Origin: Microbacterium hominis NBRC 15708
Lineage (GTDB): Bacteria; Actinomycetota; Actinomycetes; Actinomycetales; Microbacteriaceae
Assembly (NCBI RefSeq): GCF_001592125.1
Contig: NZ_BCWI01000016.1
Span: 19,315 to 83,314 of the forward strand
Length of the DNA stretch: 64,000 nt
Direction: 5' to 3'
This document shows positions 25,988 to 35,886 of this stretch, piece by piece. The notes under the pieces were generated by a model, which did no database searches, had not been told where the DNA came from, and was given only the letters and a program-made list of their open reading frames with translations. Numbering within the stretch: position 1 is the first letter of the stretch; every line of letters begins with the position of its first letter. A program made the translations under genes and the position numbers.

Positions 25988-26018
25988 TTGACGGGAAACG
26001 GCGCCGGTGTCCTATAGT
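25988..26018 (+). promoter_or_regulatory. Promoter of the surface-protein gene
   Basis: TTGACG (25988-25993) and TATAGT (26013-26018) are 19 bases apart, or 18 if CTATAG is taken as the -10. Both hexamers are near consensus and stand out in GC-rich DNA. The expected leader is about 80 bases to the ATG at 26106. Confidence 0.7.
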
Positions 26019-26105
26019 GGTCGGCAACGTGCGCTCTCCGATGTGGGATCGGGGCCACCGACGTGGGGTCGGTTGCAGGGGCGCTCTACCTTGGGGGTAG
26101 TTGGC

Positions 26106-29100
26106 ATGCGCGCTGCGCGCTCTTCCGTCGTGTCCGCGAAGCATCCGCTGTTGGCGGGGCTCATGGTCGTTCTCCTGGCGATCGGGGGCGTGGTGGGCAC
26201 CGTCGCCCCCGCCGCGGTCGCCGCCGCCGGTCCGGGCGACTACCTGCAGATCGACAAGAGCGTCGACAAGCCCACGCCGCAGCCGGGTGAGACCTTCACC
26301 TACACCGTCAAGGTGACCTGCTCCGAGCAGGACTGCCTCGACACCCAGCTGACCGACGCCTTCCCGGCCGGACTGGTCGGCTTCGACATCGAGGCCGTGC
26401 GGTTCACCCCCGACACCACGCCCTACACGGCCACCTGGACGGGCGGCAGCGCCACGCCTCCGGCGAAGGTCGCCGCCGACACCAAGGTCACGGTCGATCT
26501 GACCGAGACCACCGACACCCCGGTGGGGGTCGGCATGTCGGCAGGCACGACGTTCTCGATGCTGGTGAGCCTGCGGGTGCCCGACGACTACCCCGCCGGC
26601 GAGAGCGGCGACATCGTCAACACCGCCGCCGTCACCGCGACCAACGCCAACCCGGTCGACAGCTCCGCGACGATCAACATCGACGTCCCCGAGAACATCG
26701 GCGTCGACGACCTGAAGACCTGGACCCCGTCCCGCCAGTCGTTCGAGCCCGGCGCCCACTCCGACATCGCGCTCAAGATCTCCAACGCCTCCAACGTCAA
26801 CGTCGACCAGCTGGTGATCCAGGAGCCGAAGGCCGCCACCGAGGGCGCCGCGACGCTCGACGCGAGCAACCCGTTCACGATCACCGACTTCACCGGTTTC
26901 GAGGCCGTCGCCGTCCCGGCCAGCTGCACGACCGTCCAGGTGGACGCGTACGTCTTCGACGGCACCGCCTGGACGTGGACCGCCGGCGTGCCGTCGGCGA
27001 CGCTGACCCTCCCGGACGGCGTGACGAACGCGCAGGTCGGCGGCATCCGCCTGACCTGCGACGGAACCATCGCGCCGGGCGACGAGGTGCGCTTCGACCT
27101 CGGCCTCGCGCAGCGGGCGACGCAGCGCGGCACGGGTGCCGATCTCTCCAAGGCCGAGCACCGCGTCGACAACGTCGCGACCGGCACCGCGACCGCGCAC
27201 GGCCGCTCCGCGACGAAGGACGCGACCGCGAACTACACGGTCACGCCGTCGATGCCCACGGTGCAGACCACGAAGAACATCGAGCCGGGACAGATCACCG
27301 CCGGCCAGAAGGCCGCGGCGACCCTCTCCGCCACGAACGGCGACGTCCCCGTGGCCGAGCTGCGCATCGCGGACCTCGACTTCTTCACCGCCGACATCGC
27401 GTTCGGCGGCTTCACCGCCGCCCCCGTCTGGCCGGCCGGCGCCTCCTCCGCGACCGTCGTCTACCACCTCGCCGCCGGCGGCACGCAGGACGTCGCCTTC
27501 GCCGACGGTGCCGTCCCGTCGGCCCCGTCGGCCCCGATCAGCGGGTTCGAGATCGTCTTCACCGGCACGCTCATCCAGGCCGACGCCCCGGCATCCGCGG
27601 TGTTCGAGATCGACACCACCGAGAACGCGACGGGCGGGGCGCCGAGCCTCACCCTCACCAACCGCGTCACCTCGACCGTCACGGCACCCAACGGGCTGAC
27701 CGCCGACGCCACCGACAGCGACACGCTCGTCATCATCGACCCGTCGGTGTCGGTCACGATCGACAAGACGGTGCGTCCGGGGGCGCCCGTCGGCCCCGGT
27801 GACAGCGTGATCGCGTCGCTCCAGACCACCGCCGACGCGACGGGCGACGGCGCGCTGATCCACGACATCGTCGTCGAGGACGCATGGGACGGCTCGCAGA
27901 ACGCCTTCTGGAACGCGTTCGACCTCACCGCCATCGCGCCGACCCAGGTCCCCGCGACGGCCGACCTGACCGTCGAGGTCAAGCGTCCGGACGGTACGTG
28001 GGTGACCCTCGCGGTCGCCCCCGCCCAGGCCCAGGCGTTCGTCTTCGAGATGGATGCCGCGCAGGTCGCGGCCGCGCTGGCACCGCTGGCTCCGTCGGAT
28101 GTCGAGGGGGTGCGCTTCACGTTCCACAGCGACGCCGGGTTCTCCGACACCACGAACGTGACGCCGAACCTCGTCTTCGAGGCGCAGAGCGAGCGTCGCA
28201 GCGGCGGCGCCACGACCCCCGGTCCCGACCGTCCCACGACCTACACGAACACGGCCGTCGCGACGGTCGACGGCGTGAGCGACGGCGGCAAGCCGCTCAC
28301 GGACGACGCGCGCGACACGGCTCCGGGAACGATCCAGACCGACGACAACCCGCCCGGACCGGGCCCCGACATCCAGAAGCGCTGGAACCGTGACTTCGTC
28401 AACGCCCAGTCCGGCCAGCAGGCCGACACCACGCTCGGCTGGCACGTCTCGTCGGGCTACGCTCCCGTGACGATCACCGACCCGGCGACGGATGCGGCGA
28501 ACCCGAAGGCCACCGTCTTCGACGCGTTCGACCTCGTCGCGGTGCGCCCGATCGCGGCCAGCTCCGACCCGTACAGCAACGGGTGGTACCTCAAGTACGA
28601 CACGGTCACCGCCGTCGAGCTGTTCTTCGACAACAGCTGGCACACGGTGCCCGCTCCGGGCGGCAGCTGGATGAGCTCCGGCCGCGGCTTCGTCGGCTAC
28701 ACCCTCACCGCGGACGAGTCGGCCAAGACGACCGCCGTTCGCCTCGTCCTCGACGAGACCGCCGCCGACACCGCCGCGCGCGAGGCGGCGCGCCAGACCG
28801 GTCCCGCCTTCGACCCGTTCGCTCCCGCGCCGGGCTCGGGCGTCGGCTCCGGCAGCGTGCAGCGTCAGTTCGCCCTGACCTGGCAGCTGCGCGATGTCAC
28901 GCGCGCGGATGCCACGCCGGTCACGGCGGCCTCCCTGCTGAACACCTCGACCGCCGGTGTCGTGGACAACACGGTGGAGATCTCGTCGCTGCCGCTGGCC
29001 GGCGGCCCGGTGGTCACCGACCGCGACGACGACACGATCCAGATCATCAACCAGCCCCCGGGCGTCAAGGTGACCAAGTCGGCATCCCCGACGTCGGCCA

Positions 29101-32100
29101 TCTTCACCCCGGTGCAGGGCACCCCTGCGCAGGATTACCCGACGTCGCAGTGGACGATGACGGCGCGCAACGACTCGACCGCCAAGGCCAGTGCGATCCG
29201 CCTCACCGACCCGGCGACCTGCAGCCAGACCGCACTCGGCGGCTGCCAGTCCGACGTGAGCGCCGCGTTCGCCGACCCGTTCGACACGTCGGGTCAGACC
29301 GACTACCTGACCGATGCCGGGACCCCGAGCCCCTTCGACCGCTTCACCGCGACGAAGATCTCGATCGCGGCGACCATCCCCGGCCAGATCGACGCCGCCG
29401 GCTCGACCGTGTGGCTCCTGCACTACGCGGGGGGCGTCTACACCACGACGTCGCACACGATCGCCGAGGTCAACGCCTTCACGGCGGACCAGCTCGCCGA
29501 CGTCGTCGGCGTGAGCGTCACGTTCCGCGGCGTCAGCGCCGGCGGCACGGGGACGATCGACCAGGACAACCGGTTCACGATGACGATCGACAGTCGGCTC
29601 CGCCCGGCGCTGCGCTCGAGCGGCGCGGCCCAGGTGCTCCCTGCCGGCAAGACCGTCGATGTGGCGAACCGCGTGTTCGCGCAGTCCTACGACCCGGTGC
29701 TGTCCCCGACGACGAAGACCGGCGACGTCGCCGACGCGAAGGTCGTGCTCACGGGCGGCGACGTCAACATCACCCCGACGAAGTCGATCAGCCCCTCCTC
29801 GATCGCGCAGCCGGCCAAGGCGACGCCCGTCACCGTGACCCTCGGCGCCAACCAGGGCTCCAACCCGCGCAGCACGCTGTCGCCGAACGTCGTCGTCATC
29901 GAGGACCAGGCCGACGCCACGGACTTCTGGAACACCTTCGACTTCGTCGCGCTCGGCACGGTGACGCTCCCGGCGGGCGCGGATCGCGTGCAGGTCGACG
30001 CGTACACGGGTGCCGCGTGGGTGCTCGGAACGCCGGCGGCGACCGCCGCGCTGCCCGCCGGTGTGGATGCCGGGGCCGTCCAGGGCCTGCGGTTCACCTT
30101 CACCCGCGCCGACGGCGGACTGTTCTCCTCCACCCTGCCCGCGGCGAACTGGTCGGCCTCGGCCGCGTTCTCCGTCGTGGTGCGCGACACGTACCGCGAC
30201 GCCAGCGGCCCGGTCGTGTTCGACCACACGGTGACCAACACGCAGACGTCCCAGTCGACCCGCACCGACGGCAACGACTCGGGCCGCAAGCAGGCCGCCG
30301 CGCAGGTCACGCTCACCCAGGGCACCCACCAGATCGCGGTGAACAAGCTGAGCAACAACGGCGACCGCCTCGTCTCGGTCGGCTCGCCCGTGCCGTTCGA
30401 TCTGACGTTCCAGAACACCGGGACGGGATACCTCACGGTGTCGCAGCTCACCGACACGCTGCCCGCGGAGCTGAACTTCCTCGCGACGCCGGCACCGATC
30501 TACACGAAGCAGGCCGACGGTCTGCTCTCCGACCAGGTCACCCTGGGCCTCAGCCCCGACGGGCGCACGGTCACGTTCACGTGGCCGTCGGACGGTGACC
30601 GCATGAAGCCGGGCGAGGTCTTCAAGGTGCGCCTCTACCTCGAGCTGCAGCCGGGTCTCGCCCAGGGCGAGCGCGCCACGAACACCATGACGATCCAGAC
30701 CGCCGAACAGCTGACGGCCTGCCGCAACACGGTGCCGGGCGGCTCGACCACCAGCGCGTTCGCGAACGACCCGACGACGTGCGGCACCACCGACTACGTC
30801 GGCGTCGTCGCGGGCTCGAACCTGTACACCGTCAAGGGTGTCGTCGGCTCGCTCCCGGGCGCCTACCAGCCCGGCGTCGCCGACGCGATCTGCCAGCAGA
30901 ACCTCGTCGCGCAGGGCAAGGGGTACTTCCGTGCCCCCTGTGTCGCCAACTCCCAGGTCGACGGCACCGACGACTGGGTGCTGCACAACGTCAACGCCGG
31001 CACCGTCCCGGTCGCCGAGATGACGGTCTTCGACCAGCTCCCGACGCCCGGCGACACGCTGCTGATCTCCGGCACCGGCCGTGGGTCGACGCTGCGCCCC
31101 GAGCTCGTCGCGGATTCGCTCAAGGTCGCGGCGCCCGCGGGCACCACCCAGACCGTCGAGGTCACCAGCAGCCCGGATGTCTGCGTCAACACCTGGTCGA
31201 CGCTGACGACCGCACCCGTGTGCGAGCAGAGCGGCGAGCAGTGGACCGCGGTGTCCGCCGACACCGACTGGACGAAGGTCACCGGCATCCGCGTGCACCT
31301 CGACTTCCGCACGACGACGGCGAAGGCCCTCACCCCGGGTCAGGCCGCAGACGTCACCTTCTCCACCGTCAACCGGCTGGCTTCGGCCGACCGTCCCGAC
31401 GGGGCGTCGGCCGTCGTCCCGGCCACCGACCAGTTCGCGTGGAACCAGTACGGCGTCAAGTACGAGCTGACCACCGAGAGCACGTTCCGCAAGATCGCGC
31501 CCGCCGTCGTCGGCAGCCACCTGCGCTTCGGGTCGATCGGCGTGACGAAGGAGATCACCGGCCCCGCCTCGCGGTACGCGCCGACGAGCTTCCTCGCCGA
31601 CGTCGTCTGCACCGCCGGTGGGGTCCCGCTCGACCTCGGCTCGGCATCCACCGTCACCCTGAGCGCGGCCGGTGACTATGCGGCGCGCATCGACGGCATC
31701 CCGCTGAGCGAGGCCGGCACGACCTGCACCGTCACCGAGCAGGGCGACGTCGGCGCGTTCGGCGAGACGTCGCGCACCGGGTCGCCGACCACGGTCGCCG
31801 TGACCGAGGCCGCCCCGCAGGACGGGACCGAGGGGGAGATCCCCGTCGCCCAGATCGCGGCGATCACGAACGACTACCAGTTCACCGGACTGTCGGTCAC
31901 CAAGCAGGTGCAGACCGAGGCCACGTCGGGCGCGTTCGGACCGTTCACCTTCTCGCTGTCGTGCACCAGCGCGACGGGAAGCCCGGTCGTGTTCGACGAG
32001 CAGGGCACCACCACGCTGACCTTCACCCTCGCGGCCGGCGAGACCTGGAACGCCCCGGCGGACCGGATCCCCGCTCGTGCGAGCTGCACGCTGACGGAGA

Positions 32101-33335
32101 CCGACGACTTCTTCGCCGATCACATCGTGATCACGGGCACGAACGTCGACGACGCCGGTGACGGCTCCGCGACGGTCACCCCGGGCGTGGATGCCGCAGA
32201 GGTCACCGTGACCAACGGCTACGACGCCGGGCGCCTCACCGTCGCCAAGGACGTCACCGGGGCGGGTGCCGACCTGTACGGCACCGGCGCGTTCGACTTC
32301 TCGGCGGTCTGCGTCTACCAGGGCCAGACGCTGCTCGATCAGCGCTTCTCGCTGCGCGGCGGCGACACCCAGAGCTTCGGGGTCTACCCGGCGGGCACGC
32401 TCTGCGACGTGACGGAGCTGACCACCGGCGGTGCGACCGAGGCGACCCTCGACCCCGCCGACGGGAAGGTCACCATCGTCGCCGCGACCGACCCCGTGGG
32501 CATCGGAGACGTGACCGTCACGGCCACCAACCGCTTCGACCTCGCCTCGTTCGACGTCGTCAAGGAGCGCGAGGGCAATCTGCTCAACCCGGGTGCGGCA
32601 GGTCCGTTCACGGTCGACGCGGTCTGCACCTACGTCGTCGACGGCACCGTCACCGCGCTCGAGGTCCCGGGCGGGTCGGAGCGTCAGCTGACGGCCGACA
32701 ACGACTACCGCGCGACCTACGCCGACCTCCCCGTGGGGGCGACGTGCGAGGTCACCGAGACCGTCACCGGCCACGCCGACGCGACGACCATCACGGTCGA
32801 CGACGCCGATCCCGTCACGGGGACCTCGGCGACCATCAAGCTGGTCGGCGGGGAGACGCCGCAGCTGATGACGATCGCCAACACGTTCACGGCCGGCCAG
32901 ATCTCGGTCACCAAGACGGTCTCCGGCACCGCCTCCGCCGCGCACAGCGGCGACACGTTCGGCGTGACGCTCGTCTGCACCTGGTACGGGGCCGACCTGC
33001 CGATCCCCGGGGGAGCGGTGCGCGACCTCGTCGTCGGAACGCCGGTGGTCTACACCGACCTGCCAACGGATGCCGAGTGCGTGCTCACCGAGTCGCGCAC
33101 CGGTGACGCCACGCAGGTCACGGTGACCGTCGACGGCGCCCCGGCGAAGAACCCGGCATCCCTGACCATCGGCAAGGACACGACGATCGCCGTCGCGGTC
33201 GACAACCGCTTCGACAAGCCGCTGCCGGCCACGGGCGGCAGCTCGGCGATCATCGTTGCGCTCTCGGGCCTGGGCGTGGGCGGCGTGCTCGCGGGCATCG
33301 CCCTGCTGACCCGTCGCCGTCGCCGCGAGGTCTGA
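26106..33335 (+). CDS. Giant LPATG-anchored surface protein with DUF11- and DUF5979-like repeats
   Basis: 2,409 residues. A signal peptide (LLAGLMVVLLAIGGVVGTVAPAAVAAA) is followed by about 1,800 residues of repeated beta-rich domains of the DUF11/isopeptide-type adhesin style (for example YLQIDKSVDKPTPQPGETFT). Five DUF5979-like repeats of ~100-120 residues then begin near residues 1808, 1928, 2041, 2147 and 2262, each opening with a x-V-(T/A/V)-K motif and holding paired Cys. The end is LPATGG (about 2373), a hydrophobic helix and RRRRREV, a complete sortase signal. The protein is expected to be covalently attached to peptidoglycan and used in adhesion or surface coating. No sortase gene is in this window. 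An alternative upstream start would lack a signal peptide at the N-terminus. Confidence 0.9.
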   Translation: MRAARSSVVSAKHPLLAGLMVVLLAIGGVVGTVAPAAVAAAGPGDYLQIDKSVDKPTPQPGETFTYTVKVTCSEQDCLDTQLTDAFPAGLVGFDIEAVRFTPDTTPYTATWTGGSATPPAKVAADTKVTVDLTETTDTPVGVGMSAGTTFSMLVSLRVPDDYPAGESGDIVNTAAVTATNANPVDSSATINIDVPENIGVDDLKTWTPSRQSFEPGAHSDIALKISNASNVNVDQLVIQEPKAATEGAATLDASNPFTITDFTGFEAVAVPASCTTVQVDAYVFDGTAWTWTAGVPSATLTLPDGVTNAQVGGIRLTCDGTIAPGDEVRFDLGLAQRATQRGTGADLSKAEHRVDNVATGTATAHGRSATKDATANYTVTPSMPTVQTTKNIEPGQITAGQKAAATLSATNGDVPVAELRIADLDFFTADIAFGGFTAAPVWPAGASSATVVYHLAAGGTQDVAFADGAVPSAPSAPISGFEIVFTGTLIQADAPASAVFEIDTTENATGGAPSLTLTNRVTSTVTAPNGLTADATDSDTLVIIDPSVSVTIDKTVRPGAPVGPGDSVIASLQTTADATGDGALIHDIVVEDAWDGSQNAFWNAFDLTAIAPTQVPATADLTVEVKRPDGTWVTLAVAPAQAQAFVFEMDAAQVAAALAPLAPSDVEGVRFTFHSDAGFSDTTNVTPNLVFEAQSERRSGGATTPGPDRPTTYTNTAVATVDGVSDGGKPLTDDARDTAPGTIQTDDNPPGPGPDIQKRWNRDFVNAQSGQQADTTLGWHVSSGYAPVTITDPATDAANPKATVFDAFDLVAVRPIAASSDPYSNGWYLKYDTVTAVELFFDNSWHTVPAPGGSWMSSGRGFVGYTLTADESAKTTAVRLVLDETAADTAAREAARQTGPAFDPFAPAPGSGVGSGSVQRQFALTWQLRDVTRADATPVTAASLLNTSTAGVVDNTVEISSLPLAGGPVVTDRDDDTIQIINQPPGVKVTKSASPTSAIFTPVQGTPAQDYPTSQWTMTARNDSTAKASAIRLTDPATCSQTALGGCQSDVSAAFADPFDTSGQTDYLTDAGTPSPFDRFTATKISIAATIPGQIDAAGSTVWLLHYAGGVYTTTSHTIAEVNAFTADQLADVVGVSVTFRGVSAGGTGTIDQDNRFTMTIDSRLRPALRSSGAAQVLPAGKTVDVANRVFAQSYDPVLSPTTKTGDVADAKVVLTGGDVNITPTKSISPSSIAQPAKATPVTVTLGANQGSNPRSTLSPNVVVIEDQADATDFWNTFDFVALGTVTLPAGADRVQVDAYTGAAWVLGTPAATAALPAGVDAGAVQGLRFTFTRADGGLFSSTLPAANWSASAAFSVVVRDTYRDASGPVVFDHTVTNTQTSQSTRTDGNDSGRKQAAAQVTLTQGTHQIAVNKLSNNGDRLVSVGSPVPFDLTFQNTGTGYLTVSQLTDTLPAELNFLATPAPIYTKQADGLLSDQVTLGLSPDGRTVTFTWPSDGDRMKPGEVFKVRLYLELQPGLAQGERATNTMTIQTAEQLTACRNTVPGGSTTSAFANDPTTCGTTDYVGVVAGSNLYTVKGVVGSLPGAYQPGVADAICQQNLVAQGKGYFRAPCVANSQVDGTDDWVLHNVNAGTVPVAEMTVFDQLPTPGDTLLISGTGRGSTLRPELVADSLKVAAPAGTTQTVEVTSSPDVCVNTWSTLTTAPVCEQSGEQWTAVSADTDWTKVTGIRVHLDFRTTTAKALTPGQAADVTFSTVNRLASADRPDGASAVVPATDQFAWNQYGVKYELTTESTFRKIAPAVVGSHLRFGSIGVTKEITGPASRYAPTSFLADVVCTAGGVPLDLGSASTVTLSAAGDYAARIDGIPLSEAGTTCTVTEQGDVGAFGETSRTGSPTTVAVTEAAPQDGTEGEIPVAQIAAITNDYQFTGLSVTKQVQTEATSGAFGPFTFSLSCTSATGSPVVFDEQGTTTLTFTLAAGETWNAPADRIPARASCTLTETDDFFADHIVITGTNVDDAGDGSATVTPGVDAAEVTVTNGYDAGRLTVAKDVTGAGADLYGTGAFDFSAVCVYQGQTLLDQRFSLRGGDTQSFGVYPAGTLCDVTELTTGGATEATLDPADGKVTIVAATDPVGIGDVTVTATNRFDLASFDVVKEREGNLLNPGAAGPFTVDAVCTYVVDGTVTALEVPGGSERQLTADNDYRATYADLPVGATCEVTETVTGHADATTITVDDADPVTGTSATIKLVGGETPQLMTIANTFTAGQISVTKTVSGTASAAHSGDTFGVTLVCTWYGADLPIPGGAVRDLVVGTPVVYTDLPTDAECVLTESRTGDATQVTVTVDGAPAKNPASLTIGKDTTIAVAVDNRFDKPLPATGGSSAIIVALSGLGVGGVLAGIALLTRRRRREV

Positions 33336-33345
33336 TCCGCCGACC

Positions 33346-33376
33346 GGGCGGTGCGTACGCCAGGTGCGCACCGCCC
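33346..33376 (+). terminator. Hairpin after the surface-protein gene
   Basis: GGGCGGTGCG (33346-33355) and CGCACCGCCC (33367-33376) form a perfect 10-bp stem with an 11-base loop, starting 10 bases past the stop codon. No T-tract follows. It separates the surface protein from purA. Confidence 0.65.
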
Positions 33377-33483
33377 GACCGCGGCGGGGCGGTGTCGAGG
33401 GTGCTCGATAGGATGGGGTGTACCGGCATTCCCGGTGCAACCGTCCGATGTGCGCCAGAAGGCCGAAAACGGGGGAGCTGTCC

Positions 33484-34770
33484 ATGCCAGGAATCGTCAT
33501 CGTCGGCGTCCAGTGGGGTGACGAGGGCAAGGGGAAGGCCACCGATCTCCTCGGCGACCGCACCGACTGGGTCGTCAAGTTCAACGGCGGCAACAACGCG
33601 GGTCACACCGTCGTCATCGGCGACGAGAAGTACGCGCTGCACCTGCTGCCCTCCGGCATCCTCTCGCCCGGCGTCAACGCCGTCATCGGCAACGGCGTCG
33701 TCGTCGACCTCGAGGTGCTCTTCGCCGAGCTCGAGGCGCTCAACGCGCGCGGCCTCGACACCTCGCGCCTGAAGATCAGCGCGAACGCGCACGTCATCAC
33801 TCAGTACCACCGCACGCTCGACAAGGTCACCGAGCGTTTCCTCGGCAAGCGCATGATCGGCACCACGGGTCGCGGCATCGGCCCGACCTACGCCGACAAG
33901 ATCAACCGCGTCGGCATTCGCATCCAAGACCTGTTCGACGAGAACATCCTGCGCCAGAAGGTCGAGGGCGCCCTCGACCAGAAGAACCACCTGCTGGTGA
34001 AGGTCTTCAACCGCCGGGCCATCACGGTCGACGAGATCGTCGACGACCTCCTCTCCTACGTCGAGCGCCTGCGCCCCATGGTGTGCGACACCGGGCTGCT
34101 GCTCAGCCGCGCTCTGGATGCCGGCGACGTCGTCGTCTTCGAGGGTGGCCAGGCCACCATGCTCGACGTCGACCACGGCACCTACCCCTTCGTGACGTCG
34201 TCGTCGGCGACGGCGGGCGGCGCGTCCACCGGCTCCGGCGTGGGACCGAACCGCCTCGACCGCATCGTCGGCATCGTGAAGGCGTACACGACGCGCGTCG
34301 GCTCGGGCCCCTTCCCGACCGAGCTGTTCGACGAGCAGGGCGAGTGGCTGCGCAAGCGCGGCTTCGAGTTCGGCACGACCACGGGCCGCCCGCGGCGTGT
34401 GGGCTGGTACGACGCCCCGATCACCCGGTACGCCACCCGCATCAACGGCATCACCGACCTCGTGCTCACCAAGCTCGACATCCTCACGGGTCTCGACGAG
34501 ATCCCCGTGTGCGTCGCCTACGACGTCGACGGCGAGCGGTTCGACGAGGTGCCGGTCAACCAGAGCGACTTCCACCACGCGACGCCGATCCTCGAGTTCT
34601 TCCCCGGCTGGAAGGACGACATCTCGGGGGCGCGGACCTTCGACGACCTGCCGGTGCAGGCGCAGGAGTACGTGCTCGCGCTCGAGGCCATGAGCGGTAC
34701 CCGCATCTCGGTGATCGGCGTGGGCCCCGCCCGCGACGCGGTCATCGTGCGCCACGACCTCGTCGACTGA
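33484..34770 (+). CDS. purA: Adenylosuccinate synthetase
   Basis: 428 residues. It makes adenylosuccinate from IMP, aspartate and GTP in AMP synthesis. Motifs: [14 protein letters not shown] near the N-terminus (GTP/IMP site), [49 protein letters not shown], and [13 protein letters not shown]. Length is normal. The ATG at 33484 follows GGGGGAG at suitable distance. A TAGGAT at 33409-33414 is a likely -10 box, giving a leader of roughly 65 bases. The lactonase-like gene starts 1 base after its stop, so the two are probably co-transcribed. Confidence 0.97.
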   Translation: MPGIVIVGVQWGDEGKGKATDLLGDRTDWVVKFNGGNNAGHTVVIGDEKYALHLLPSGILSPGVNAVIGNGVVVDLEVLFAELEALNARGLDTSRLKISANAHVITQYHRTLDKVTERFLGKRMIGTTGRGIGPTYADKINRVGIRIQDLFDENILRQKVEGALDQKNHLLVKVFNRRAITVDEIVDDLLSYVERLRPMVCDTGLLLSRALDAGDVVVFEGGQATMLDVDHGTYPFVTSSSATAGGASTGSGVGPNRLDRIVGIVKAYTTRVGSGPFPTELFDEQGEWLRKRGFEFGTTTGRPRRVGWYDAPITRYATRINGITDLVLTKLDILTGLDEIPVCVAYDVDGERFDEVPVNQSDFHHATPILEFFPGWKDDISGARTFDDLPVQAQEYVLALEAMSGTRISVIGVGPARDAVIVRHDLVD

Positions 34771-34771
34771 C

Positions 34772-35815
34772 GTGCGTTTCCTCCTCGGGGGCTACACCGC
34801 CGACGGGGGTGGCGCGGCCGAGGGCATCGGGGTGCTCCTCGCGGGCGATCCCGACGATGCCTCCGCCGCTGGGGAGCTGTCGCGGCGCGCGGCGACCGCG
34901 GTGCGCGCCGACTCGCCGTCGTGGATCACGTGGCATCCTTCCCTGCCCGTCGTCTACGCGGCGCTGGAGCATCGGGGTCTCGTACAGGCGTTCCGGCGGA
35001 TCGGCGACGAGTCGTTCGCCCCGCTCGGTGAGCCGGTCGCGGCGGGAGAGGCGGTGTGCCATGTCGCGGTCGCCCCCTCGGGCGACACCGTGATCGCCGC
35101 CTGCTGGGGTGACGGCCGGCTGGTGCGGATCCGCCTCGACGGCGAGGGTCGACCCGTCACGGCGGCCGATCTGGCCGCCGCTGAAGACCCGTATGCCCTC
35201 GGCGGCATATCGGCGACGCCTCCCCGCCCGTCGCGTGCCCACCACGTCCGCTTCCTTCCGCGGAACACCGTCGCGACGACCGATCTCGGCTTCGACCTCG
35301 TGCGGTTCTGGCACGGCGACGGCGGGCAGGGCTCGCGCGATGTCGTGCTTCCGCGCGGAACCGGACCGCGCCACAGCAGATGGCATCCGTCGGGGCACCT
35401 GTTCGTCGTGACCGAGCTGTCCACAGAGCTCTACGCCCTGGCGCCCGACCCGAACGGACAGTGGCGGGTCGTGGGCGGCGTGCCGTTGTCGCCGGCCGCG
35501 CTCCCCGGGGATGCCGCGGCCGAGCTCGCCTTCTCGCGCGACGGTCGCTACGTCTACGCCGGTCTCCGCGGCTCGAACACGCTGGCGGTGCTCGAAGTGC
35601 GCGGGGACGGGGCCGAGCTGCGCCCGGTCGCCCTGGTGGACGCGGGCGTCGAGGGGCCTCGCCACCACGTGGTCGTGCGCGATACGGTGCTGGTCGCCGG
35701 TCAGCTCTCCCACGAGGTCGTGGCGCTGGCGCTCGACGAGCGTACCGGGGTGCCCGGCCGCGCCCGCCGTCGCGTCGACGCCCCGTCGCCGACCTGCGTG
35801 CTCCCGGCATCCTGA
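34772..35815 (+). CDS. Lactonase-family seven-bladed beta-propeller
   Basis: 347 residues from GTG 34772, one base past the purA stop. Repeated blade-like segments are visible: SWITWHPSLPVVYAALE, VCHVAVAPSGDTVIAACWGDG, RAHHVRFLPRNTVATTDLGFD, RHSRWHPSGHLFVVTELS and AELAFSRDGRYVYAGLRGSNT. This is the pattern of the 6-phosphogluconolactonase (YbhE/Pgl)-like lactonase family. Actual substrate is uncertain, since many such proteins are annotated only by fold. No glycolytic or pentose-phosphate gene lies nearby. It ends about 70 bases before the convergent ROK regulator. Confidence 0.85.
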   Translation: MRFLLGGYTADGGGAAEGIGVLLAGDPDDASAAGELSRRAATAVRADSPSWITWHPSLPVVYAALEHRGLVQAFRRIGDESFAPLGEPVAAGEAVCHVAVAPSGDTVIAACWGDGRLVRIRLDGEGRPVTAADLAAAEDPYALGGISATPPRPSRAHHVRFLPRNTVATTDLGFDLVRFWHGDGGQGSRDVVLPRGTGPRHSRWHPSGHLFVVTELSTELYALAPDPNGQWRVVGGVPLSPAALPGDAAAELAFSRDGRYVYAGLRGSNTLAVLEVRGDGAELRPVALVDAGVEGPRHHVVVRDTVLVAGQLSHEVVALALDERTGVPGRARRRVDAPSPTCVLPAS

Positions 35816-35886
35816 CCTCGTCGCCGGGCCTCCCGCGTGCTCAACGCAGGCCGTCTGCCCAGAACAGGCGGATGCCGGGGTGGGGA

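Noticed and set aside
25863..33596. A 2,577-codon open frame antisense to the surface-protein gene
   Set aside because: It is low-complexity Arg/Gly/Val/Asp text, with no domain, and mirrors the third-position GC bias of the real gene on the other strand.
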